Assembly (NCBI GenBank): GCA_013396655.1
Contig: WBMV01002770.1
Location: 930,001-994,000, forward strand
Length of the DNA stretch: 64,000 nt
DNA from: Campylorhamphus procurvoides
Taxonomy: Eukaryota; Chordata; Aves; Passeriformes; Dendrocolaptidae
Reading direction: 5' to 3'
The translations under genes were made by a program, and so were the position numbers. Below the pieces are notes generated by a model. The model made no database searches and had not been told where the DNA came from. It saw nothing but the letters and a program-made list of their open reading frames with translations. Of this stretch, positions 50,861-61,760 are shown one piece after another (position 1 is the first letter of the stretch; the number at the start of each line of letters is the position of its first letter).

Positions 50861-53800
50861 TCAAAAGAAACAATAAAAGTCTGTTCAGGTTCTCTACTAC
50901 CCTTATAAAGATTTTTTTTCCTAACATTGCAGAGTGGTAGTAATAATGGTACAAATCTGCTTGACTGATAGAAAATAGATCGAATTTACTTGCCTAATTA
51001 TGCCTCACTTTGGCTTAACTGTGAGCACTGTGAAGAACAGACAACTAACCCCAGTAGGCTGCTCTGCTGTTCTGTATTAGCAGCTGCAACATGGGTTTCT
51101 CTTGATAAAATATTTCAGAGGATCAAAGCAGAAGACTATGGAGGTAGGAAGCAACAATCAAAATATTTCATTCACAATATAGTTGCTACCCTTTTTCATT
51201 TAACTAACACTGCTTGGAGCAAAATATTTCATTCTCGCTCAGAGATACTGCTAACATTTTTATTAATATATGCATTGTTTGGGGTTTTTTTTAAAACCCC
51301 ATAAAATCGAATCTAAAATAATACTATTCTGGTTCCTGAGAAAGTATGATTGTATATTAATCACAATAGCAATGCTATCTCCTTATTTTCACATTCAATC
51401 TTTCTTTTAATATGCAGATAATCACAGTCCATAACTACAGAAATGTAAACAGCAGAGAATCCATTTTAATCAGGACACATAAAAGAAGTTTAAAGAAGTG
51501 TAGACAAAGAAGTGCCTCACAGAGGTAAGAAGTCATACAAAGACATGGTTTACATGTTTGTTATTGACAGTGTATTCTTGACTCATTCTTGCAAATACCC
51601 TGAGGAGAGTGCCTTGGCCAGGGTGAGCAGCAGCCAAACCCAACACAAGGAGGCAAAACAATGCATACATTTTTCATTTTGCTTATGGTACAAGAATGAG
51701 TACTCCACTCTGAGCAAGACTCTTTCAAGGCTATGAAGAATATGTGCTACAAAGGCTTCAGGGTGCTCTCTGAGTGCCTGTTTCCTTTCCAGCTACAGAA
51801 AAGCTTGTAATGGACTCTTCTGTCTCTAGGGAAACTTTTAAAACCTAACCAGAATTTCAATATTATTCTGCAGATAGAACGAATTTGTTGCTATAAACCT
51901 AACTGCAGATGCACAGATTTTAGTTAAGCCCCATTTTTAGAACAAAGGAGTCAAAAACTCAGTTTTGAAGGGGTAAGCTTTTATCCAAATTAATAGGGCA
52001 GGACATGCAGCTGTTTGACGTATGGCTAATGTGGTACTTTTCCGAGCTTTTAACACACTTTGCTGATTGTTTGCTCAAGGCATATGGTTTGAACGAGCTG
52101 GGCAGTGCACAGTGCAGCTGGCAGACTAGATAGCAAAATCTGGCAATAAGCCTTGGAGTTATGTGTGACTAGGTATCAAATTTGCCTGAATTTTATGTGA
52201 TGAATTCTCTCATGTCTATGTAAATCCTGAAGCTCCTTCAGGCTGTACTACAGTAGATGCCATTGCTTCCAGGCCTGCAGGAGCTGGATGGAGCTGACCC
52301 ATGGTGTGCAGGAACAGCCTTAAAGAGGTAAAAGCCTTTTTATAGGGCAAAATCATCCTAAAAAGCTTTCATTAAACAAACATGGAATTTTCAAAATGGG
52401 CAAGTATCATTTTCTCTAGTGCACAGATCGGGAAACTGTGACAGGTGCTGTTCCAAATACACATTCATTTCAATCAAGCAAAGAATGGGAAGGTTTTGGC
52501 AGCTGGTCCTGTTTTCACCATTACCTCCCGTAACCCAAGTCAGTGGTTTCAGCCTCAGCTCTGATATTCAGGAAGGTCTACAAAAAGCTCCAACAGCATC
52601 TGAATGCGATTTTTGTATTAATTTAATAAATGAAGAATCATCTTTGGACTCTCAGCATAATAAACTCTCATTTGCACTGAGCAGATTCATAAATTCACGC
52701 TGCTAAAAACTGTTTTCACCAGAAATGGGCCAGCCTCCCATGGTGTCCATTCATATTCCAGTTCTGAGCTGCAGGAGAGTGTGTGCCAGTCACAAGTGTT
52801 CAGCTATTACTGCAGAGTTTCCTTTATTGCTGCTTGAAAAGCCAATAGAGATACTAAAAGTGACTCTCTCATCTCCGAGTACATACAACTGTGTGTTCCT
52901 GAGTATATATTCACAGTTTTCCAGTGAAGTGCATCACATTTTTATGTCACATGAACCCAGTGTAATGAATTAAGATGAATACTAAGAGAAACAGAAGCAG
53001 CAAGTTCCCTGCTATGTAAAAGTCTTGGTAATGAAAGGTGTGTTGCAATGCAAATGTCTCACTGAACTCAAAAGTCATTCCAAGAACCACAGGCTTCTCA
53101 AGCAAATAAATAAATCAGCACATAGTCTCTAGTCATCTAAAATATTATTCTCTTAAGTTTAGAAAGAAACTAATTTTCCAAAATTCCTATTTCCAACAGA
53201 GGAAGTCTTGCAAATTTGTGAGGTTTCCTGATATCTTAAATGATGATGACCAGCTGGACAATGTATATTTTAGTAAAAATAAAGATTAATTCCCTTGAAA
53301 TCTTCCTTTCTTCCCACTCCCTAATTGGACTAATGATCATGTTGAACGTGGAGTCAGCATAGATATGCTACATTTGGACAAATTGGAAGTGGTAAAGGAT
53401 TTTTAATTTTTTTTTATATTCTCTCAAACTTTATTTTCCTTATCAACATAAAGGAATACAGAGGGCAAAAATCAGTTTGAGGAACAAAGATTGCACACTC
53501 TCCCAGCAAAAGTGCTGCACTAAGTTCTTGAACCTTTTGAGGATGAGCCCATGAATAACGAATAGAACGTGCAAAGGACACTGTTTACAGGACAGAGTGA
53601 TGCAAGCACAATAAAAATGTCAAGTACACTGAAGGGAAGTTTGTGGAAGGTCCTTTCAGGAGAAGTGAGGCACAGTGCATCTGGAAAAGGCACCAGGTAT
53701 CATTTCTATTCCAGCAAATAATACAGTTGGCTTGTACAAGTTCCTGGAGAAGCTCTTCAGAAAGATGTCATGGCATATGTTCTGACTCATACAAGAACGT

Positions 53801-56794
53801 GCCACTCCTCTGACTTCCCTGCTGTGCCCTTTCGAGTGCCTGTGCTGTAAAGGTGGCTTTTCATTATTTTTAAATTGTACTTTAAAAACTGAATACATTA
53901 CCCAGCCCTAAGACTCGACACGATGTGCAAACACACATTCTTTTATCTGCGAGAGCTGATTTACAGACAAGCTCAAAGTACATGTAAGCTTCACAAGAAA
54001 CACTGAATACTGTGAAAACCAGTTATATATAAAATAGACTTAGGTACAGCTCAAAGAAAATTGAGAGGAAATAAGGCATGTGAAAGGTCATCCACCTACA
54101 AAGGAGAAGTGCCATCAGAGGATGATAAAATTTGATTTCCTAAGCAATTCCCAGGTCATTTCAGGTCCATTTCAGGCCAGTTGTCTAATATGGACATTGG
54201 CAGGTGACTTGTTAGAGACACAGAGACACTCAGAAACCTCCCAGCAGCTTCAGGCAACTCTGTGCAAGCTCTGAAACAAGGAAATGCCTCTTGGCAGGTT
54301 TGTGAAAGCTGCCAGCCCTCAGTCTCTATAGGTGAGCCTTCCACCTCACTTGGGTGAAAGAGGCACAGCCCCTCCCTGGGGGCTGATGGACACAATCCCA
54401 CAGCCAGCCCCACAGAGCACAGGAGAGCTTGGTCCCTCACCAAATATACCCAACAAATTATCCAAACTATTAGCCAAGTTACCTCTTTCCATTGCTGTAT
54501 TACCTCAAGTTAAAAACATAACTTTAGTACTGAGAACTTTCGTTCTTTCTTGTGGGTTTTTGTTAATCATGCTTGCATCAGAGTTTAAAAGGCACTTACT
54601 GAATATCCCATTTTTAACAATGTTTTCACAGTAAATTAAGACAATGATTAACAAAAAAACTCACTAATCATATTATCTTAGAACTGAAGTATTATAACTG
54701 GAAGAACTCAGTCAATATTTTCATAGTAATACAAAATAGAAAAAACTTGGCCCAAGAACATAAAAGAAACAAATTGCAACCTCAATTATCAGACTTTACA
54801 TATGATAGCCATGGAATAATCTAGCTAACCGAAAGTAGAATTTAAAATAATCCAAAAACTGGCCTAGGAGAATGAGATATTCACACCACAAGATTCTTAA
54901 TTACCAGCCTAAGCCTACTGCTGCATTTAAATATGCAACTGAAGTCAAGCCAAACTTGGAAACTAGAAAATAACTAACTCTTCACTGAGACATCTACTGT
55001 CTCCTTTATATCGAGCATGGTGAAATGGCAGCTGCCTTGCTGGGTGACACTACCAGAGCCCTGGTGAATGATTTACAGTTGGGCAGTCGTATGTTCTTCC
55101 AGTCTCATCTTTCCCTGCGTTCTGCACTCACCAGAGCCCCTGAGGCTGAAATGAGTGAAAAGAGAAACGAGAATGTTCAATTCCACAATAAAAATACAGA
55201 CTGAATCGTTTCACTGGAGGTCTACCACAGCTTCAAAGTGTCTGCTCCGCCTGAAACAAGTCCTTAGCTCTGGATCTGTGGTCCCCTGTGGCTTCCCTGT
55301 CTCCTCCTGCAGCAGGATTTAAGTCAGAAGGTCTGCAATAAATTAACTGTTCTACTGGGTGTTGCCACTGAGATGATTCTAAGGACATGCTGATTCCTGT
55401 CTTTATTTCCCCTCCCTCACATTTATTTTGCTCAACCTACTAAGATAAAACCTGCACCGAGATGTGGTTTGGAGTTCTAAGTGGGCAAAAATAGAACTAT
55501 TTAGAAAGGCTGCAAACCCCTGCTATAAGCCAGTGTTTAAATAATGTATTAGGCCTATCTATATATACACAAAGACATATACACATGCACTTAGACTAAC
55601 ACACACATATATATAGTCCCCTGCAGTTCTGTATTAATCAAATGGAATACTCTGTAGTAGAAATACAGCACTAATAACTCAAAATAGCACTTCTGTTCAA
55701 GTTGCCTCGTACAAGCTTATTTGAGTTCTAATTGTGTGCTGAAATTCTCCCCTCTAATGCCTAGGTCTATTTGAAGGTTAGCTTTTGGTCCCATGGAGAT
55801 AAAGGAAAATGTGCCAACATTTGAGAGATTTGATTACCTGTATGAAATTATGCTCGCTCATTTTGCCTAGGCAAGAGACTCTTGGGGAAAGTTATATTAA
55901 AGAGGGAATAGAAATAGTGAACATCCAAAGAAAATATTTTCCAATTATGCTTCGCAAGATGCAGAAAATATTACTGGTTATAGAGGATTATGAATGAGAT
56001 AATTACTGAGAGCCTAATGTACCTAAAGCTACAATAAAGAAGAGAGAAAATCATTAATAAGTGGTTATTGACTGGTCCTCCTGCTCTTTGCAATAAAAGG
56101 CCAGAACAGCACCAAGGACAAACCTGTCCACAGTTTTGCTGTGACAGGTTATATACAAGAATACCTTTCCTACTTACGCAGCCTCCCATTAATTCCTATC
56201 AGTGAAAGCATATCAGCTTTTATTTAGCACCCAAAACACTTTATGCCTCTCAAAACAGCCTTAAAAAGAAATGTTTTATACTAAGAGTCAGTTGAAAATA
56301 ATAGAGATTTAGAAACACAGAGGATAAATGTTCCCTCTCTTAAATTATTTCGTTCCATGCATTCCTAATGAGCAATCTGCACTTCCAAAAGAATTCAGAC
56401 CAGTGGTAAGGTGCAGAATGACAAAAGACTTTTAGAAATTAAAATATGTCTCATTATCACTTTTTGATTCTTCAATGAAATAAATGATAACTCAATTATC
56501 TCTGAGAAGCCCTAGCAAAGAACAGCTGAGCTTCCACGTACAGGATTTCAATACAGGCGATTATAAACCAAGCATTTCTGAGTGGCTGCAGCTCTTTTCC
56601 TCCTGCAAAGCAGAACTTGGTACCACGTGTAAAATTACCTGCAGTGCATTCTCTCTGGTTTTTTATTTCCCTCCCTCCCTTCTGGCTCCCAATCCTGCTG
56701 CACTGAGGGTGAAGGTACAGTCACTACAGAAAAGCTAAGCAATATTTCTGTAAGAAGGGGAAAGCCACGAACATCACAAGGATCGATCTAGATG

Positions 56795-57090
56795 GACTTC
56801 CAGTGCCTGAAGGACCTACAAGAAAGATGGAGAGAGACTGTGTACAACAACCTGGAGGGACAGAACAAGGGGAATGGTTTCAAACTCACAGAGGGCAGGG
56901 TTAGATGGGATATTGGGAAGGAATCCTTCCCTGGGAGGGTGGGCAGGCCCTGGCACAGGGTGCCCAGAGAAGCTGGGGCTGCCCCAGCCCTGGGAGCGTC
57001 CAAGGCCAGGCTGGATGGGGCTTGGAGCAACCTCGGCTAGTCAAAGGATGGGCTTTAAGGTCCCTTTCAGCCCAAATCCTTCCATCAAAC
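56795..57090 (+). mobile_element. CR1 3' half (first of two permuted pieces)
   Basis: It starts ACTTCCAGTGCCTGAAGGAC, continues GGGAATGGTTTCAAACTCAC and GGATGGGGCTTGGAGCAACC, and ends CTTTAAGGTCCCTTTCAGCC then CAAATCCTTCCATC. It is sense orientation. The segment between GGGCTGG and the terminal AGGTCCC is shortened relative to other copies. Confidence 0.85.
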
Positions 57091-57353
57091 TGCATCCTGG
57101 GCTGATCTCACAGAGCGGACACCAGGACAGGGGGGGATTGTGCCCCTCTGTCCCCCCAGGTGAGACCCCACCTGCAGAGCTGCTCCAGCCCTGGGGCCAG
57201 CACAGAAGGACGTGGAGCTGCTGGAGAGTCCAGAGGAGGCACCAGGATGGTCAGAGGATGGAGCAGCTCTGCTGGGAGGAAAGGCTGGGAGAGCTGGGAT
57301 TGTTCAGCCTGGAGAGGAGAAGCTTTGGGGGGACCTCATTGCTGCCATTCTAC
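57091..57353 (+). mobile_element. CR1 upstream half (second of two permuted pieces)
   Basis: It reads GGGGGATTGTGCCCCTCTGT, AGGTGAGACCCCACCTGCAG, GACGTGGAGCTGCTGGAGAG, TTGTTCAGCCTGGAGAGGAG and GACCTCATTGCTGCCATTCT. In a normal CR1 this segment lies immediately before the piece now found at 56795. It has no 3' end of its own, so simple retrotransposition does not explain it. Confidence 0.8.
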
Positions 57354-58343
57354 ATGCAGAGGAAGCTGCCCAAGTGCTGTGGCTTCCTTGTGCTCCTACA
57401 CTTATTTCATCCCACAAAGAGCACAGTTTCCCTGAAAAAACACATGCCCAGATGATTATTGTGGTCCCTCTCAACAGAAATCCATTTAGTATTCTCCTAG
57501 ACACACATAGCAACCCGTGCATACACACAACATGCACACCAGTTTCCATCTCAGTGGAGTCAATGCTTTTTGTTTCATCTCTCTGGCTCCACCAGACCCT
57601 GCATAAACTGTATTTAAGGCTTTACAATAAATACATTAAAACAGACTTAATGCCTAGTGACTTTACTGACCAATTTGGAATGAATTTGACCTATTGGATC
57701 CGATGCAATTCAAAGCATGGGGAAGGGTGGACTCCTCAAAATTATTTTTATCAACTAAAAGCAGCTCTGCAAAGGAGGAAGCTTAACAAAGCAGAAATGC
57801 AGGCTCTGCAAGAGAACATATCGAGAGGCATGATAAGGACAAGTGACTTGTCAATTAAATGGCTGAGAAAAGAATAAATTAAGGATTAACTACTACTGGA
57901 TTATTGGTTTCCTCGAGAATTCCCAAAGAAATGATCCTGAGAGATTTCTTTTGGCAGTGTCTCAGGGGGGCAATGACAGACCTGAGTGCCTGATGATTTT
58001 ATCATGGTTATTGCAGCAAGGTCAACGAGAAGAGAGTGCTGAGGTCAGTGACTGTCCCACACCAGCTCAGATCCTCCTGTGCTGGGCAGGTTCTCAGAGC
58101 TAAATCAAGGCCAGTCAGTGCCTGTGTTCTGCCAGGCTGCCAACCTGCCTCCTTGAAGTGGCATCAGAGCTTCCCTACAGAGAGACTGCCCATGGAAACA
58201 GAGCCTGAGCACAAAACGGGGCCACATTTGTCTGGTTTGGAGTCGGGAAAGCATCTCTTGCCTTTTGCAGTTGTTCTGCCATTTCCAGAATTTACAAATG
58301 CCTTCCTGATCTGCAGAGATGTCGTCAGTTGGGATAAATTCTG

Positions 58344-58360
58344 AGTCAGTCAGTCAGTCA
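58344..58360. repeat. (GTCA)n short tandem repeat
   Basis: About four GTCA units lie in intronic sequence. No other feature is apparent nearby. Confidence 0.75.
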
Positions 58361-61300
58361 TGCTCTGTTTTTTTCTCACTCTCCAAGTAGGAAGCACATG
58401 CATTTCACAACACATTCAAAGCACTGCACAAACCCATTGTCTCAGAGTGGGCGTCCAGCCTGACAGCGAAAAATTTTGCTTTACTGTCCATCAGCCTGTC
58501 CCACAGAGAATTGCCTGTTACAGTATTTGTGCAGAATGCATTTGACTGAGATAGAAACATTCACTCCCAAAGTTCCCTTAAAACTCCAGATCTTTATTTA
58601 TGCATGTAGACTGCTCAGCATTCCTTTGCTTACCAGCAATTGCAGGAACGAGCAGGTGGCCTTCTGGAAGGGCCAAATTTAGATCAATTACAGAATGATT
58701 ACTTAATGGGATGATCAGTCCAGTTGCCTTCTACACAGAAGGAGAAGCCTAATATTGTCTCATTTAGAGCTATGCATTTTCTGCCTTTCTTTTGGAGGTA
58801 CAATAACTCCATTGTGTCACTGAGCCCAGTGTCCAACACATTGAAGCATACACATTTCCTATCACATTTAAGACATTAATAAATTGCATCTCCCTTTCAG
58901 ACAGCAATACCTTTGAGGCAGGAATTGTCTTCTACTCAACAAAACAGATCAAAATTTTAGTCAATGCTTCATAAATGGCAGCATTAACAGCTTTCATGTT
59001 TTCTGCTCGTTGGTGTATTATTCCTCATTTGCTGTGGCTCAGTTTACAGAACTGCCCTCCGTGTGTGCTTTGAGGGTATGTAAAGTGCTTACAAGATTTG
59101 CACAGGACAAGTTCACACTAACATTCCCTTAAAAGAAACCATGGCTTAAATCTTCATTCAAATCTTCTCATGCCAAGTAAAATCCTGGGGTATGCTTGAA
59201 ATAATTTAAATTATTTAAATGGCTTCCACTAATTCATATGAAAACTCAATAAAAATGCCTTGCATACTTCGATCAGCACCTGCTCTGGGTTCATATGGGA
59301 TATCCAATAATAATCAAGCCCCATTAATCAGCAGAAATAAATGAACAAATAGGAAATATTGTGCTGGCATTAAGTCTTGTTTCAGATGATCTTGTACAAA
59401 GAAAGAAACACAGTTTGCTCTTGCCTCTGGACATTGCATTTTCTTCTCTGCAAGGCAGGACAATACCAGGAGTTGCAAAGTGGGCCAGTGGTCTACATTA
59501 AACGCTTCAGACTGCACAAAAATTAGAGAACAGGTTGCCTGAAATGGGAATATCTAGTGTGTTAGTCATCTTATTTTGAAAACTTATTCTGTAAAAGCAT
59601 GGCAGATTTTCATTAAGCTCGTGGAGGTGATTGCTATCAGATTCTGAGCCTTTTGCATCATGCTTTAACCTACAGGCAAGTGTTGCATCAATTCTGCTGC
59701 AGATCATCCCAAATTAATTGAAAAATGAGGTGTTTTTTCCCTGTTCACTTTAATATCCTGCCTCCTTAGGCTGGGTGTACAACATGTCATAGCTCCTAAT
59801 GATGCTTGTGGCATGATGAGCCCAGAAAATAATGGGATGGAAGGGGTATGGCTTGGTTCATTCCCCTGTCCTCTGTGTACTTCACGGCTCGATGCCCACC
59901 ACCAGTTCTGCACACCCTCAAATCCACCTTTCCTCCCTCGTTAGCAGCACCCCTCTTGCACACAGGCGGTTCTCCCAGGCGGGGAAGGGAAAACGAGCTA
60001 ATACAGCTTGTGGATTTAAGGCAGCAAATGACTAGGGCACTGTGAACTGCTCAGCAATCTCTTCTGCCGGCTGTGCCTGCAGCTCCGCTCGTTGCCTCCA
60101 GTGATCCTCCCTGAGCCAGCCCTTTATTTCGGCACATTCCCCTTGTCGAGGCGTGACCCAGCAGCTCATCAGGCTGGAACGCAAAGCCTCAGCTTTGCTT
60201 CTATTCACCAGGGGCTGGGCGAGAAACGCTTCCCGAGCTCAGCCCCTGCAGCAAAAAAAGGGATGTCTTATGTGGCTCCTAATGATTCCTCCGGTTAATT
60301 CAGGAATGGCATTGAGAGTCTCCAGGGAGAGCTGCACTTGCTTTTTCTTAGCTGCTGGCATGACTGCTGTAAAATAAAGGCTTTGAAAGAAATGGTTGAA
60401 GGGGAATTTTTCCACTAGGAGGGAGTCCTGAGGAAAAAGGAAAGTTGTAAATGACTCTGTAGCACTACAGGTGTTCCTCGGGGATCACCAAGAGGCTATT
60501 CAAATACATTAATATTTGCCTAAATATCTTTAGGAAAATTATCTGCGTTTATTTTCAATTACACATGCCTCACATGCCGTTTTCAAATAACAGTTACCTT
60601 TAAACGCTGCCTAAAAAATTCATTGCAGCAAATTATTTCTATGCTGAAACTGACTCCTTCAATCGCACAGCGTTGACATCCCTGGCTTTGCCAAATAACC
60701 CAAAAAACCCCCAAACAACCCCAAAACCAAACCAAAAGATCCTCAGCTGTGAACTCCTTGCTCTGTTGCACCACACATATTGTGCCTTTCTTTTTCTTTG
60801 ACTTTAATAGGAAGAAAACTTTTAAAAGGGAAGTTTTGCGAGACAATTTTTGCAAACTCCTTCCCATTATTTTCCCGTGCAAACCCATTTTTCTCGTGAT
60901 TGCTGTGAATGTGTGTTTATTACGTCCCAAACATAGAGCGCTGCCCACCAGGCAAAGAAACCAGCCTAGCTCAGGTGTGACTCACGAGAGAGCTCTCCCT
61001 GGAAGCCTCCAAGACACCAAAGGAATTATTCCCAAAGCATTTCCTCATTTTAATGCAAGATGAAGGGATTTCTTACATGAATCGCTAGGAAATTAAGGAA
61101 CATCCTCTATCAGGACCTGAGAACACTAAATGGACCCTTTTACTTTAATGCCTGAAAGACAACACACTGGCAATTTTGGGGAAGTCACAACTGCCTAAAA
61201 GCTCATCTGCAGATGGGAAATACGTTTGTCAGTTCAGCAAGGACAAAGTTTTCGCAAAAAAACTCCCATCACAATTGGCACTAATTGGTAGTTAAATTGA

Positions 61301-61689
61301 CAAGTGGAACTGAAGCATCCTGACAGCACCAGGGGTGGGCCCTACAGGTAGAAATTGAAACCCATTTAGTGGAGCAATGTTGGAAAGACTAAACGATCAT
61401 CAGGCATCTGCACAACATCATGTGGAAGGCTCCGCTTAATTCTTCATACTGTCACTTCAGCATTCTGCATGCACCCTTGGACAACATTTCAATTCACCGT
61501 GAGAAAGATAAAGTGTTCAGATCAATATATTGAAAAGTGCACAAGCTTCTAACTCTTTGCAAACAAACAAAATGCTCAATGTTAGCTCTTTTTTTCTTCA
61601 GGAGATTAGAAATCTTTGTGGCTTTAGAAAAACACGTAAAAGAAACTTAAGTGAATAATATTAAGGCAATACATACCATTCCTTTTTTC

Positions 61690-61760
61690 CACAAAAAAAA
61701 AATAAATCACAAACCCCAAACAAACAATTAACAACAACAAAAAAATCCAAACAAACTCCC
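61690..61760. repeat. A/C-rich low-complexity tract
   Basis: Runs of A are separated by single or double C (CAAACCCCAAACAAACAATT, AACAACAACAAAAAAATCC). A similar but shorter tract lies near 60700-60740. Confidence 0.75.

Noticed and set aside
57212..57877. Open frame of 221 codons on the plus strand
   Set aside because: Its first part reads through a CR1 fragment and the rest through AT-rich intron; no domain or protein family is recognisable.
59200..59215. 16-bp perfect AT palindrome AATAATTTAAATTATT
   Set aside because: AT-only palindromes of this size are expected in AT-rich intron.
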